Shown here one piece after another: positions 21,807 to 32,645 of a stretch of DNA of 64,000 nt. The stretch is from Euleptes europaea (lineage: Eukaryota; Chordata; Lepidosauria; Squamata; Sphaerodactylidae), in the NCBI RefSeq assembly GCF_029931775.1, contig NC_079312.1, positions 8,563,821 to 8,627,820 of the forward strand. The letters run 5' to 3'. A program made the position numbers and the translations under genes. The notes beneath the pieces are model-generated. The model worked only from the letters and a program-made list of their open reading frames with translations, was not told where the DNA came from and ran no database searches. Numbering within the stretch: the stretch's first letter is position 1; each line of letters opens with the position of its first letter.

Positions 21807-22130
21807 CTCAATAATTTTCCATAAGACCTAGCTCACTCTAGTCTCACAAACACCTGCAGGTTGTTACGCTAATGGGCAGAGCCGTCAAGGTCACTAGCTC
21901 ATACCATCCGAATCAGTTGAACCAGCACATGTGTGGGAAGATGGGAGGGGGATGAGATCACTCTTCTCTCCTGAGAACATAATTCCAGCTCAAACTGGCT
22001 AAAACCATCTAGAGACTTCTCCTTCGAGACCACCTTGATTGGGAGTTGTGGGTCATCTGACCCTGGTCCACTTTTCCACAAGTCTGGCTATGCCTTATGG
22101 TGGTCACTCTTTCTTTAAGCTTCAATTTCT

Positions 22131-22335
22131 AGGGTTGCCGACCTCCAGGTACTAGCTGGAGATTTCCTGCTATTGCAACTGATCTCCAGACAATAGAGAT
22201 CAGTTCACCAGGAGAAAATGGCTGCTTTGGCCATTGGACTCTATGGCATTGAAGTCCCTCCCCTCCTCAAACTCCTCCCTTTTCAGGCTTCGCCCCAAAA
22301 ACCTCCCACCGGTGACAAAGAGGGACCTGGCAACC
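22131..22335 (+). mobile_element. MITE-like element with agggttgcc/ggcaacc ends
   Basis: Inverted ends agggttgccgacctccagg and ...gacctggcaacc enclose 'gagaaaatggctgctttgg'. Related copies are at 27842-28052 and 50088-50308, and in inverted orientation at 29595-29755 and 52490-52640. It is non-coding and probably a non-autonomous DNA transposon. Confidence 0.65.
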
Positions 22336-22600
22336 GCTATTCAATTTCAGCATGTCACTCTGTTGCTTGAAACAACATCCTTATAGCTATTAAGATCAGC
22401 AACAATGTAACAACTTAGTAAGTATAATGTGGCCAGCTAGACGTTATTGTTTTCTTTGCCAGTTTGCCTATTTGACTATGTAACTTGTATTTTAATCTAC
22501 TTTTGAATCTTTTTCTATTAATAAAGCTTTTTTAAACTTTAAGGTTGTTGAGTTTCCTGGCCTAATACAGTGATTTGGTTACTCCACTGGTACAAGACTG
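22336..22600. other. Spacer with aataaagc signal, unassigned
   Basis: AT-rich sequence with tattaataaagctttttt near 22518. It may be the end of an LTR or a transcript, but neither could be supported. Confidence 0.35.
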
Positions 22601-22602
22601 GG

Positions 22603-23345
22603 GCTCAGTCTTCACCGCCTTTATAGCTCCCTGTAGCCAATCTGTGTTCTAGAGAGCAAGACCAGGCCATCAGCATATGTATTAATGCAGGATGACCTTC
22701 TAAGCAAGGCGCATGGACAGAGATATCCTGCAGCACCAGTACAAAATCATTCAGGTGTAAATTAAATGGATGGGGTGCTTTTCCATTCAAAGGCTGTCAC
22801 CACGCTTGTATTCCCACCGATGTATTAAGAGTCTGAAAATGTTATAAATAATACTGTTTGCACTTTGTTTGGCCCCTTTAGTACAAAATCATTCAGGTGT
22901 AAATTAAATGGATGGGGTGCAAGAACACAGCCCTGTCATACTCCTGTCTGGACAGGGATTCGACTGGATAAGGAACCCAAGTTGTTTAATTGACATACAA
23001 TGAGTTTCCAGAGTAGGGGTTCATAATTAATCTCAGCAGTCTGGCAGCCAAGTGTATGGCATAAATCTTGTTCCATACACGTGCTAGAGACAGAGTCAAA
23101 GGCAGCTGTTGAATCAATAATTGCTGCTTACAACTGTCCAGGGGTGGGTTTTCTTTTAAGTTTCTAGTCCTCATCAAGGTTCTAAATCTATGCTTAACCA
23201 ACCCTCCTAAAACCCCAGAAGCTGTAAGGGATGTAAAAGAGGAGGGTGCTCCAGAGAGGACCAGCTTTGTACTGGTATTTCTTGACCTCTAAGGTGCTAG
23301 TGGACTCAGATCTAGCAACTCTGTACTGCAATCCTTAAACTAAAG
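22603..23345 (-). mobile_element. LINE reverse-transcriptase fragment, minus strand
   Basis: On the minus strand the reading NNLGSLSSRIPVQTGV, QGCVLAP and FNLHLNDFVL is reverse-transcriptase motif sequence of a non-LTR element. Breaks are many. A short unrelated repeat piece (22800-22885) is inserted. The same fragment is at 42895-44040 in unit 3, so it predates the duplication. The clade is not certain. Confidence 0.65.
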
Positions 23346-23544
23346 GCATTACATCAGACAACGTGTGGTTTTTCAACACTTGCTTTTTACTTTGCTCTTA
23401 AGTTCTGCATCTTTTTCACACGATGTTTTTCCTTAGTATCAGAAGCATTTGCATGGAAAAGCACAGCCAACGTTCAAAATGCAGAAAAGACAAAGAAAGC
23501 CGAGTCCTGTTTCTTTTTGCTAAAGCGATCACCAAGGCAGGTCA

Positions 23545-24445
23545 CAGGCTCCAAAACTCAAGGCTTAAAGTCTATTTACATTGAGGCAAAAAACAACCAC
23601 CACCCATGATTATCAGGGAGATTTTTACATTTCTAACTTTAGGTCATCCCATTAAAATAGGCACAGTATAGCCCGACCCTTGGCTGTGGGAGATGTTTAT
23701 TTGCTGCTGGGTAACACCCTTTCCTGGGCTTGCATTTTCTGCGCTGAGTCCCTTGAAAGGTTGAAAGGCTGTCTAAGGGTTACATTGAGAGAGCCAGGTG
23801 GAGTCAGTCCTAGAGAGGCAAAGGGGGGGTGAGAGGTGGGTTTAATACTCTCGCCTGGCTGCAGGCGCCTCGCATTTTCCCGGGCTTCTGCTTGAATGGC
23901 TGGGAGGGAATCTGGTGAGCAAAAGGGGAATATGGGGCGGAGGAATGGGAAATAGGGGCCGGGGGCTGCAATGCAAGACCCCAGGCGGAGAGAAAGGAGG
24001 GGAGGCGGAGCAGGGGTGGGGGTGGAAAAGAGCTTTCCCCCCACACACCTTCTCCCCGCCCCATCCTGCCCCAGGAGGAGCCTCGTGGCCCCTTTGTGCA
24101 GCGCCGCGCCGGAACCCAGCTGCGCCTTTGGAGGCTGGACGGGGCTGCAGGCTGCCTAGAGGCACGTCGAGGTAGAGGGAGGGGGGGCAGAGCCGGGGGT
24201 GCTGCAGGGAGGTCGCAGGGGGCTGGGAAGAAGAGGGGCGTTGGGTGGGGAACCCGGACTGCGTCTCTTCTTGGGTCTGGGATGAGTCACCCAAGGCGCA
24301 GCAAGGGAGAGTCTTGGAGGAAACTTTCCACCTCCTCCATATCAGCGTGGTGCCGTTTTGTCACTGAGCAGTGGAGGCAGGTGTGCCAGGCCTTTTCCAC
24401 GCAGGGGATTGGGTGCTGCAGGTGTGATGCTTTGGGGAAGCAGTT
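23545..24445 (+). promoter_or_regulatory. GC-rich promoter-like module P1 of unit 2
   Basis: The region becomes GC- and CpG-rich between about 23810 and 24330. It carries a block starting cttctgcttgaatggctggg at 23885 and gctgcaatgcaagaccccag near 23968. The same blocks recur in the same order at 44240-45170 and 52640-53400, and in part at 25930-26110. Conservation upstream of KRAB start exons suggests promoter plus non-coding first exon; gtcgaggtagag near 24166 could be its splice donor. This is inferred from position and composition. No TATA box is evident. Confidence 0.5.
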
Positions 24446-24455
24446 CCCCCCCCCC

Positions 24456-24578
24456 TTGGTTCTTGTAGGTTATGCGGGCTGTGTGACCGTGGTCTTGGTA
24501 TTTTCTTTCCTGACTGTTTCGCCAGCAGCTGTGGCAGGCATCTTCCGAGGAGTAACACTGAAGGACAGGGTCTCTCCC
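24456..24578 (-). mobile_element. PLE terminal-repeat fragment
   Basis: This is a single arm of the tggttcttgtaggttat repeat with the complement of the GGCGAAAC core (ctgtttcgccagcagctg). It has no second arm. Confidence 0.65.
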
Positions 24579-24659
24579 CTCCCCCCCCCCGCTTTCCTGC
24601 ACCATCACGGAGCATTTGGGAGGTGTCTCCATCTGTAATCTGATCTCTGGGTTGTTGTT

Positions 24660-24990
24660 TTTTACCACACTTTGCATTCCCAGCGAGGTATTAAGAGTTT
24701 GAAAATGTTATAAAAAATGACTTTAAAATGATTTTTGGATATAATGGCTTATAAATGGTTGGAAGACGTCTTCACAGCTCAAGGGGCCAAACAAAGTGCG
24801 AACAGTATTTTTTATAACGTTTTCAAACTCTTAATAAAGCAGTGGGAATAAACAGAAAGTGCGAACAGTATTTTTTATAACGTTTTCAAACTCTTAATAA
24901 ATCAGTGGGAATAAACAGAAAGTGCGAACAGTATTTTTTATAACGTTTTCAAACTCTTAATGCATTGCTGGGAATACAAGTGCGGTAACC
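24660..24990. repeat. Inverted-repeat element with a 63-bp tandem repeat
   Basis: The end ttgcattcccagcgaggtat (24670) is inverted relative to ctgggaatacaag (24969), as in a MITE. The arm starting aagtgcgaacag is tandemly repeated with period 63 bp, at 24794, 24857 and 24920. A single arm of the same element is at 22800-22885. Confidence 0.75.
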
Positions 24991-25236
24991 CCCCTAGACC
25001 TGCTTTGCTGTGAACCTCAAGCTCTCCACCACGCTTCGGTGGCTGCCCCCTTCAAATCCCCCTGGACCTGCTCAAATGGCAGCCATTTCCCCTTTTCCTG
25101 CTCTGGGGGCAGGGGGGCATCACCCCCCTCCCCCATGGACCAGCAGAGGATGGGGAGAAGCATGTCAAGGAAGAGAGGGGGATGGATGTATAAGGAAGGT
25201 CAGATCTCCGACTATATCGAGTGGCCTGGGTGCAGA

Positions 25237-25378
25237 CCGAGATGAAGCTGCTTTCACCTGAATCAGACCATCAGTCCACCAAAGCCAGTATTGTCTGCTC
25301 TGACTGGCAGTGGCTGTCCAGGGACCTGGGACCTTCTGCCTATGAAGCAGATGCTCTACCCCTGAGCCACGCCACCAC
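25237..25378 (-). mobile_element. tRNA-derived SINE, minus strand
   Basis: On the minus strand it begins tggctcaggggtagagcatc, continues through cagaaggtcccagg and ends near 'ctgattcaggtgaaagcagc'. The tRNA-like head is part of the SINE and not a tRNA gene. The same element is at 46290-46495. Confidence 0.8.
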
Positions 25379-25525
25379 CCCCACCACCTGTTAGATTCTC
25401 TCTGTCTCCCTGCTGGTGGAGATCGAATGCCCTGGGCGGCAGGCAGTCCACCTCCAGGAAGACAGCAGAGATGCAGAGTATGGGGCAAAGGGGGGGGGGA
25501 GTTAACAGCATCTCTGAGCTATCAT

Positions 25526-25675
25526 ACCCAGTGTGATGTAGTGGTAAGAATGCCAGACTAGGGGCAGGGAAACCCAGGTTCAAATCCCACCTCTGCTATA
25601 GAAGCTTACTGGGTGGCCTTGGGCCAGCCACATCCTCCCGGTCTAACCCAGTTCACAGGGTTGTTGTGAGGATGA
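25526..25675 (+). mobile_element. tRNA-derived SINE
   Basis: The sequence cccagtgtgatgtagtggta, ggttcaaatcccacc and cacagggttgttgtgaggat follow in order. A matching copy is at 46497-46640. Confidence 0.8.
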
Positions 25676-25929
25676 AATGGACGCAAGCCCCTGTGGATGT
25701 GTCCTTCCATCCCTATGTCTGTCCCTCTGAGGCAGGCATCTCTCCTCCGAAAACGAAGCGCAGATCCTCAGAATTGTCCAGCTGGTTCAGGATGGGAAGT
25801 GCAGTGCCAAAAATGAAGGGAATTGGGATCATCTTGGCCCCAGGTTGTTGCCAGAGCACCACCCCCATGCTATTTGTAAAGAGACCTCTATGATTTGGGG
25901 GGGGGGAATAGACATTTCCTGCCCTCCTT

Positions 25930-26112
25930 CCTTTGTAGAAGTCACCTCTGAATTTCAGAGTCTGCTTCTTGAATGGCTAGGAGGGATCTGGGAAGCGCAA
26001 AGGGGCTTTGTAGGGGGGAGATATGGGGGGGCTGCAATACAATTCCCAAAGCAGAGAGAAGGGAGGAGTGGGCGAGAGAGAGAGAGACGCTTTGTGCAGA
26101 GCCAAAGAAGAG
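25930..26112 (+). promoter_or_regulatory. Partial copy of the promoter module (P2)
   Basis: The block ctgcttcttgaatggctagg (25962) and then gggggctgcaatacaattcc repeat the order found in the other promoter-like modules. Here the region is short, less CpG-rich and followed by AT-rich DNA. Confidence 0.4.
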
Positions 26113-26758
26113 CCGCCTGATATATACACACATATACATGTATTGAGGTATACAAATTTTTATTATGTAAAAGTTTTTTATTGTTGGTCTGGGACCGTAT
26201 TAAACATTTCATTCAACTAATATATATATACATAGCACTTAAGAATAATATCTCAGATCTACAATGCCCAATTCTCTAATCACAGAAAAGTATCATGTAG
26301 AGAAGGGGGGGGGAAGGAAACAAACTTTAAAAAGCAAATTAAACAAGGACCAATTTTCTTTTGCTTCAGGGTAAGATGCCAGAGTTCTTTACAGCACCAC
26401 CCATTCCCATCCACTTAATTATATAGGTGTATATGGACCAATTCCGATAATGACAGATTAAAAGAAATTAAAGGGAGGGGAGATGTCACGGTAATATTTG
26501 TTTGAAGGCTAGAAAGTAAATAAAAATATGAGGGGGGGACTCGGAGAGAGAGGAAGAAAGAGAAAAACATGATAGTTAAAACATAGTATCAAAGATGCCC
26601 AGATAAACAATTTTTTTTAGCTCCACTCTAGGCTGAGTAGATTAATATAGAAGTGGACAATCTAATATTCTTCAAATGATCACAAGTAGCTACTCATTTC
26701 TCTGTAATATCCATAAACTCTCCTCCATCACCACATTTCAAAGAAATCTACTTTCTTC
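26113..26758. other. AT-rich unit spacer
   Basis: Non-coding. Parts align with 48215-48450 and 48945-49080 upstream of cassette C (shared 'aagatgccagagttct' and 'ataatgacagattaaaag'). Confidence 0.5.
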
Positions 26759-26759
26759 C

Positions 26760-27300
26760 CATCAGCTCTCTTCATGGTCAGCTTTCACACCCATACATAC
26801 TAATAAGGAATGCTAACCTGATCTTGGTTGCCAGCAACAGAATCTTACATTCATGGATATTTTCTAGCTCCTTCATGGCAGCCCTTCCCAGGCTCAGGCT
26901 CCTTCAGATTTCTTGGCTGTAGTCTCCTTTTTGGTTAATGATGAAGCCAACGAATAGAAAATCTTGAACAATTTCCATTTCTTCATGGTCAATCTTAAAG
27001 TTGGATAATTCCCCGACTGTCATTACTTTTGTCTTCTCAATGTTCCAGTGTAATCCTGCTTTGGCACTTTGTGTTTTAACCGTCATCAGTAGTTGTTTCA
27101 AGTCTTCACTCTTTTCTGCCAGTAAAGTGGTATCATCTACATATCTCAAATTCTTAATGTTCCTTCCACCAATTTTCAGTCCCCATTTATCTAAATCTAA
27201 TCCATCTGTCCTTATAATATGTTCTGCATATGGACTGATGAGACAGAGGCAAAATGCATCCTTGTCTGATACCTTTGCCGATTGGAAACGATGCTGTTTA
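26760..27300 (-). mobile_element. BovB/RTE-type LINE fragment, minus strand
   Basis: The minus-strand reading includes LRYVDDTTLLAEKSEDLKQL (catalytic VDD) and EIVQDFLFVGFIINQKGD. It ends just before the start exon of cassette A, and a sister fragment holds the same position before cassette C (49180-49560), so the insertion predates the unit duplication. Confidence 0.85.
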
Positions 27301-27367
27301 TATTTTTTTTCCTCCCCGCAGCTGCTGACTCCTGGTTTCCCCCTCTCAATCTTTCTCTTCCTCCTAG

Positions 27368-27453
27368 GCAGCCGAGAAAAGATACCCTTGATGCCTCCTC
27401 CTCTTTCTCCTGTTTGTGATGAAAGGAAAAGAAGCACCATGCAGCAAGCTCAG
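27368..27453 (+). CDS. Cassette A start exon (MQQAQ)
   Basis: A pyrimidine tract ending cctcctag precedes this exon. It has about 70 nt of leader, then gcaccATG at 27439 encoding only Met-Gln-Gln-Ala-Gln, and a strong donor (cag|gtaagg) at 27454. Such very short start exons before KRAB-A are usual in KRAB-ZNF genes. The phase is 0, matching the KRAB-A exon that begins at 28165. The same exon occurs in cassettes B, C and D. Confidence 0.82.
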
Positions 27454-27841
27454 GTAAGGGGGGCGTGGAGTGGGGAAGAATCACTGGGGAGACATACAGT
27501 GGAAGGCAGGGATGCCTCCTTCTCGGTTGCAAGACTCAGAGGATCAGGCTCTTGGCCCTGTGTTCTGGCACAGCACAATGTCAAGTCTGCCCAGTGGGGA
27601 GGCAGGAAAGTGGTCCCCCCCAACTAGGATGGTGTGTGTACAGAAGCCCAGGCAGAGCCTATGGAACAGTATTGGCCCATGAATATGGACATCTCCAGCC
27701 TTCCCCGCAAGGCTGCTAGCCCCCCTGCCTATGAAGATAGCCCCTGTGGCTCCAATATGGCCATAAGGAGGGCTGGGAGTGTGTGTGTGTGTGTGGGGGG
27801 GAATGTCCCCCCAGGACTCTTCTCCCCTTCTCTTTGTGGTA

Positions 27842-28052
27842 GGGTTGCCAACCTCCAGGTGGTACCTGGAGAACTCCCACTATTACGGTTGACAACCATG
27901 ATCAGTTTCCCTGGAGAAAATGGCTGCTTTGGAGAGAGGACTCTATGGCATTATAGCCTCTTGAGCTCTCTCTCCCCTCCTAAACCCCACCCTCCCCCGG
28001 ATCCACCTCAAAAATCTCCAGGTATTTCCCAAGTGGGAGTTGGCAACCCTTC
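27842..28052 (+). mobile_element. MITE-like element in cassette A intron
   Basis: Ends gggttgccaacctccaggtg and gggagttggcaaccc are inverted repeats. The copy in cassette C (50088-50308) is at the corresponding place, so it was present before the duplication. Confidence 0.7.
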
Positions 28053-28164
28053 TTTGTGCTCCTCTTCCAGTATTAATTTCCTGTCTCTTGCTTCTTGGCT
28101 TTTCTTCTCTTGGACCATTTTTCCAGTGATGTAAAGAAATGCTTCCTCCTCCTTCTTCCTCCAG

Positions 28165-28291
28165 GGTGGGGTGTCCTTTAAAGAGGTGGCTGTGTATTTT
28201 ACGAAGAGGGAGTGGACCCTGCTGCACCCAGCCCAAAGGGCCCTGTACAAGGAAGTCATGCTGGAGAATTTTGGGAACGTGGCCTCTCTGG
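28165..28291 (+). CDS. Cassette A KRAB-A exon
   Basis: The exon encodes the KRAB A-box, the part that binds the TRIM28/KAP1 corepressor. It reads [17 protein letters not shown], then [20 protein letters not shown] and NVASL. The conserved [16 protein letters not shown] residues are intact. Acceptor ...cttcctccag and donor ctgg|gtgagg are good. It enters in phase 0 after the start exon and leaves in phase 1, the usual KRAB arrangement. Compared with cassettes B and D it has KEVAVYFTK in place of EEVAVYFTQ, which groups it with cassette C. All four copies keep an open frame. Confidence 0.93.
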
Positions 28292-28448
28292 GTGAGGATC
28301 CTTTTCTCCTGGGCTGTCTCCCTCTTGCTGGGAGGAAGTCCCTTAAGAGGAAGGACGTGGTCAGGCAGTCCTCCCCTGGGCCTAATGGCTGATCTGTGCC
28401 ACCCTCCATGATCCTTCCTCTGATGTGGGAGGGGTTCTGGGCTTGCAG

Positions 28449-28542
28449 AGAGGGGGCCCCTGCGTGGCAGTCCTGTGTCTGGACCACATGAGAGGGTGTC
28501 AGAAGAAGTGCCAAGTGATGCTTTGCCTGGAGATGGAGCAGT
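28449..28542 (+). other. Exon-like conserved block between KRAB-A and KRAB-B (cassette A)
   Basis: After an acceptor-like cttgcag an open stretch reads ERGPLRGSPVSGPHERVSEE in the phase left by KRAB-A. The block is kept at 32269, 50704 and 57073. The downstream phase does not fit KRAB-B, so it may be an alternative terminal exon, a lost exon or simple by-product of duplication. Confidence 0.35.
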
Positions 28543-28873
28543 GTAAGGACGGGCTTCCCTCCCATCTGGGCCTTGCCTTGCCTGGGCTGAGAGGTGGTTG
28601 TGGAGTGAACTCTGCTGGCTCCTCTGCCACTTTACTCAGTTCCCAGCTGGCATTTCAAGATCAGCTGGCCATACAGTAGGCACACAACTGCCAGTGCCAG
28701 ATGGGTTGTTGTTGACCCTGTAATGTACTCGACCGTAGTTATCTGGCCAGTCAACAACCTTATTAGTTGTGTGTTTTGGAAAGGACAGTTGATCTCTCTG
28801 GGAATTGTTGAACATATATGTGCTCACAGAAGAGTTATAATTTTGTGGGGTTTTTTGTTTTTTTATTAAAAAG

Positions 28874-28963
28874 GATCTGAGATAGCTAAACCTGACCTCA
28901 TAACCTGGCTGGAAGAGGAGGAAGAGCCTTTTCTACTGATCTCTGAAGAAAAGGGATTGTCAG
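28874..28963 (+). CDS. Cassette A KRAB-B-like exon
   Basis: The exon reads (G)SEIAKPDLITWLEEEEEPF, then LLISEEKGLS. The KPDLIxxLE core is that of KRAB B-boxes. Acceptor is attaaaaag after a T-rich tract, donor tcag|gtagtt. It starts and ends in phase 1, so it can join KRAB-A to the ZNF2 exon at 36943 (junction codon G). The Glu run EEEEE is longer than in typical mammalian B-boxes. Confidence 0.85.
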
Positions 28964-29594
28964 GTAGTTGTTCAGACCTGTCGTGGGACTGCATGTTGTC
29001 TGCCCTTTCTTCCAAGGGTGGGCGGATTTCCATGGCCTTCTTTATTCTCACAGTTGCTTCTCCTCCAAAGAGGATAAATGTGTTGAGAAAGCTGAAATAA
29101 TGCTTTTGGATCTTTGTGAAAATTGGGGACTTCCTTCTTCCAAGTCAGATTGTGTCTTCCAAGTATGGTCCACTCTAGGAGGCAGAGGCTTTCAGAGGGA
29201 GGGCTGTTTGCCAACACTGTTTCTCCCAAGTTCCCTTTGACTAGAGATACCAGGCCTCCATCTTGGGATGCGGTCGATGGAAAGCGAAGCTCTTTCTTTT
29301 CTGTAGAGAAGTGACCCAAAAGAATCCCAGACAGCTCTCACCTGAAGTCACTTGCCGCCTCAGCACACAGCAGTGTTGTAAGCCATTCTGGAGGGTCGGG
29401 TGCATACAATATGTCCATATCAAATCTAGCACCTTGCAGAGGGAATCAAGACTTTCTCAGCCTATTTTCAACCCTAGCCAGGATTTGTATGTTCCAATTA
29501 ACAGTTGATTACCTGTTGTCTGGAGCAGCCAGTCGGGACTCTGATTAAGTACTCCAACAAATGTTTGGGAGGGGATTTGGTGGGGGGTGGGGGC

Positions 29595-29755
29595 TTCGAC
29601 TGCAGACCTCCAGTGGAGCTTAGCGGGGCATAATGCCACAGCGTTCACCCTCCAAAGAAGCCTTCACCCGCCCAAGGGAACCGACCTTCAAAACCTAGAG
29701 AACAGTTGTAAGTATAGGAGATCTCCAGGCCCTATTGGGATGTTGACACCCTCTG
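29595..29755 (-). mobile_element. MITE-like fragment, inverted
   Basis: The order gcataatgccacagcgttca, caccctccaaagaagcc and ggagatctccagg is the reverse complement of the family at 22131. A sister copy is at 52490-52640. Confidence 0.55.
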
Positions 29756-29811
29756 CTCATCAGAAAATGTGCATACTAGAAAAGATTTCCCACCCGTTCT
29801 CTCCCTCACAG

Positions 29812-29897
29812 GCAACAGTGGAAAGACATCCTTGATGCCTTTTCTGCCATCTCCTCCTTGTGGTGAAGGGAAAAGTGGCACCATGAAGCTAGCTCAG
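29812..29897 (+). CDS. Cassette B start exon (MKLAQ)
   Basis: Acceptor ctccctcacag is followed by ~70 nt of leader and gcaccATG at 29883. It encodes Met-Lys-Leu-Ala-Gln and ends at donor cag|gtacat, weaker than in cassettes A and C. In the next unit the matching exon (53445) lies just behind a promoter-like module that is missing here. Phase 0 matches the KRAB-A exon at 32103. Confidence 0.75.
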
Positions 29898-30506
29898 GTA
29901 CATGGGAAAGGCGGGGTCCACTGGGGAGGTGTGTGGAGGATGGCAGTGAGGCTTCCTTCTGTATTGCAAGGCTCAGAGGATCGAGTTCCTTGCCCTTGTT
30001 TCTGGCACTGGAAGATTTAGGGCTTCCCCTGGGGAGGTAAGAAAATGGTCACCCCTTGCCTAGGATGGCATAGGCGGAGAAGATCAAGCAGAGCCCCTGG
30101 AAGAATCATGGAGCATGAATATCTCAAAGAAAACTATGTTGTCCTTTACCATCTGGACATTTCTGGCCTCTTCCCCACAAGGCTGCTAGCCCCTGTGCCT
30201 GAGGACCGCCCTTCTGGCCCCAAAATACCCCCAAGATGGGCTGTGAGGAAGGGGCAAATGACCCTATGAAAAATTATCTGATTTGTAGTCACTCTAGGAT
30301 GCTGCAACGAACTCAGCTCTCGAAGAAGTGAACTGAGCCACACAACCACCTCAGGGCAAACTCTCTGAAAGAGATTTATTTCATTGTCCTGCTGACTCCT
30401 TTTATCCTAACTGAGCAGCCACCCCTGCTTGGCTGGCTCAGCTTGAATGTATAGAAATGCACCCTTTTCCTCATGGCCTGATGCCTTGGGATGATAGCCG
30501 GTGCGT

Positions 30507-30748
30507 TGGTTCTTGTGGGTTATCCGGGCTGTGTAACCGTGGTCTTGGTATTTTCTTTCCTGACGTTTTGCCAGCAGCTGTGGCAGGCATCTTCAGAGGA
30601 GTAACACTGAAGGACAGTGTTACCCCTCTGAAGATGCCTGCCACAGCTGCTGGCGAAACGTCAGGAAAGAAAATACCAAGACCATGGTTACACAGCCCAG
30701 ATAACCCACAAGAACCAATGAACTCTGACTGTGAAAGCCTTCGACAAT
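30507..30748. mobile_element. Palindromic PLE terminal-repeat element in cassette B intron
   Basis: Two inverted arms meet near 30618 and the right tail ends cttcgacaat. Target duplication agccggtgcgt (30496-30506) against agtaggtgcgt (30749-30759) matches at 9 of 11. The direct arm carries CTGAAGA (30628-30634) and GAAACGTC (30655-30662). The corresponding site in unit 3 (near 54060) is empty. Confidence 0.78.
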
Positions 30749-30794
30749 AGTAGGTGCGTATTTTACATTTTGTGCCCTTCAGCTGTGTGCTTTA

Positions 30795-30842
30795 ACAAAT
30801 TATCAAGGATGTTATGCCGGAGAATTTTGGGAATGTGGCTGT
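30795..30842 (+). pseudogene. Relic of a KRAB-A exon (unit 2)
   Basis: The short match KDVMPENFGNVA corresponds to the [12 protein letters not shown] end of KRAB-A. The upstream half is gone, no donor remains and BovB sequence follows directly. The sister relic is at 54114-54160. Confidence 0.65.
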
Positions 30843-30940
30843 TAACGACAGGAGTTTTGGGAGGTCATTAATTCATAGGGTCGCCATGAGTTGGAAGCGA
30901 CTTGAGATGGCACTTGACACACACACAGCACACTCAGCTT
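30843..30940 (+). mobile_element. BovB/RTE-type LINE 3' end joined to the KRAB relic
   Basis: The sequence ggaggtcattaattcatagg, gtcgccatgag and the final cttgacacacacac is a ~95-bp 3' end. Confidence 0.75.
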
Positions 30941-31042
30941 TGTGCACCTGAGGCAAGTATACCCGTATTGTTTCAAAGTGAGTTATTTCTGTCTTTACAT
31001 TAAAATGCTCTCAGTCTCCGAGCACACTTTCAGACTTTACGG

Positions 31043-31736
31043 CAGGGGTGGGGAACAGTTTTTCCGCCAAGGGCCATTTGGATATTTATAACATCGTTCA
31101 CAGACCATACAAAATTATCAACTTAAAAATCCCCAAGCAGGCAGCTGCCCCAGATGACCTCCCTGCACAGGCAAGCAGGCAGAATCCAACCGGTGGCGCA
31201 ATCTCTCACCTGGTGGCACAGGATGGTCTGTTGCACCAGCTGGGTGTAGCCGTCCAGCCGCACGCCAGGGTTGCTCCTGTTCCGCATGGTCGGGGCCGGA
31301 TTCTACAGCCGGCTCCTGCTACCTCTGCCTGCAGGGATGAAATGAGGACACACTGGCTAAGAACTGCCCCCCCCCCCTGCGCGCATTCTGGCCTTGTTCC
31401 TTTAACCCATTATCGCCACTTCTGCCGCCAGCCCTCTTGTAGTACAGAGGGAATACGTTTCTCCACGGCCTGGGTGGGAAAGGGTTAACACAGTTTCTTC
31501 GGCGGTCCTAGCAGCTCCATAGCTAACTACTCTTCTGCAAGGGGGGAAAAGGTTCCCTTTCTCAGCAAAACAAACTCACATCCACCTTGAACAGAGCCTG
31601 TTCCTGTCCGTGGGAGGGGGCAGATCGCCAGTCATAGATCCTTCTGAGCTAGAGATCTGCCAGGACCCACAAAGGGCCGGACCAAATGTTTTCGCAGGCC
31701 TTAAACAGCCCCCGGGCCTGACTTTCCCCACCCCTG
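31043..31736 (+). mobile_element. Complete non-autonomous hAT-type element
   Basis: Terminal inverted repeats caggggtggggaa and ttccccacccctg bound 694 bp. The flanking octamers ctttacgg and cttaacgg form an 8-bp target duplication with one difference, the hAT hallmark. The corresponding site in unit 3 (near 54360, aaagttacggtgataac) is empty. No transposase is encoded. Confidence 0.85.
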
Positions 31737-32075
31737 CTTAACGGTGTTAACTCACTCACAGAGCTGTCTCAGCCTTTTCTCATTCTGCTCAGACCCCAAG
31801 TGAGGAGAAACCAAAAGTGGGTGTTAGACTTGCCTCTTTCCTGGCTTCTCCCAGGAGCTCCAGCATAACCGTTTTCCCCCACATTGCTACCGTTACGGTT
31901 CTGATCAAAGGGCATAAGAATACATAGATTAACATGGATACGTATTATTAAAATCATGAACATGTGACATCCCCGTGGGGCTCTTTTGTCTTGCCTTTTC
32001 TTCTGGTCTTCCACTAAAAATGTATTATCTCTGTTTTTTGCTTTTCCCCTATGGGCCAACTTTCCAGTGATGTAA

Positions 32076-32471
<396 letters not shown>

Positions 32472-32645
32472 TGAGCACAGAGCAGGGAAAGAACTTGCAG
32501 TACCAGATGGATGATTCTTGGCCCTGTACTGTACTCCACCCCTCTTAGTTACCTATATTTTTGAAGGGACAGAATTAATCTGGTTTGGAATGACAATCTA
32601 TGTGCTCAAAGCACACCTAATTGTGTGCTTTTTTCTGATAAAAAG

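Noticed and set aside
22336-22600. A possible LTR or transcript end around aataaagc at 22518
   Set aside because: No matching left terminus, target duplication or related copy was found in the window.
23697-24640. Several open frames on both strands of the GC-rich region
   Set aside because: High GC lowers stop frequency. The readings are Pro/Gly/Arg-rich without domains and are not kept in the unit 3 copy.
25325-25378. tRNA-like sequence, also at 46440-46495, 14260-14305, 17700-17765 and 47133-47200
   Set aside because: Each is the head of a SINE with a long non-tRNA body; none folds as a clean stand-alone tRNA by eye.
28139-28411. An alternative open frame across the cassette A KRAB-A exon (and similar frames in C)
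   Set aside because: The KRAB protein is in another frame with matching splice phases; this one is a shadow.
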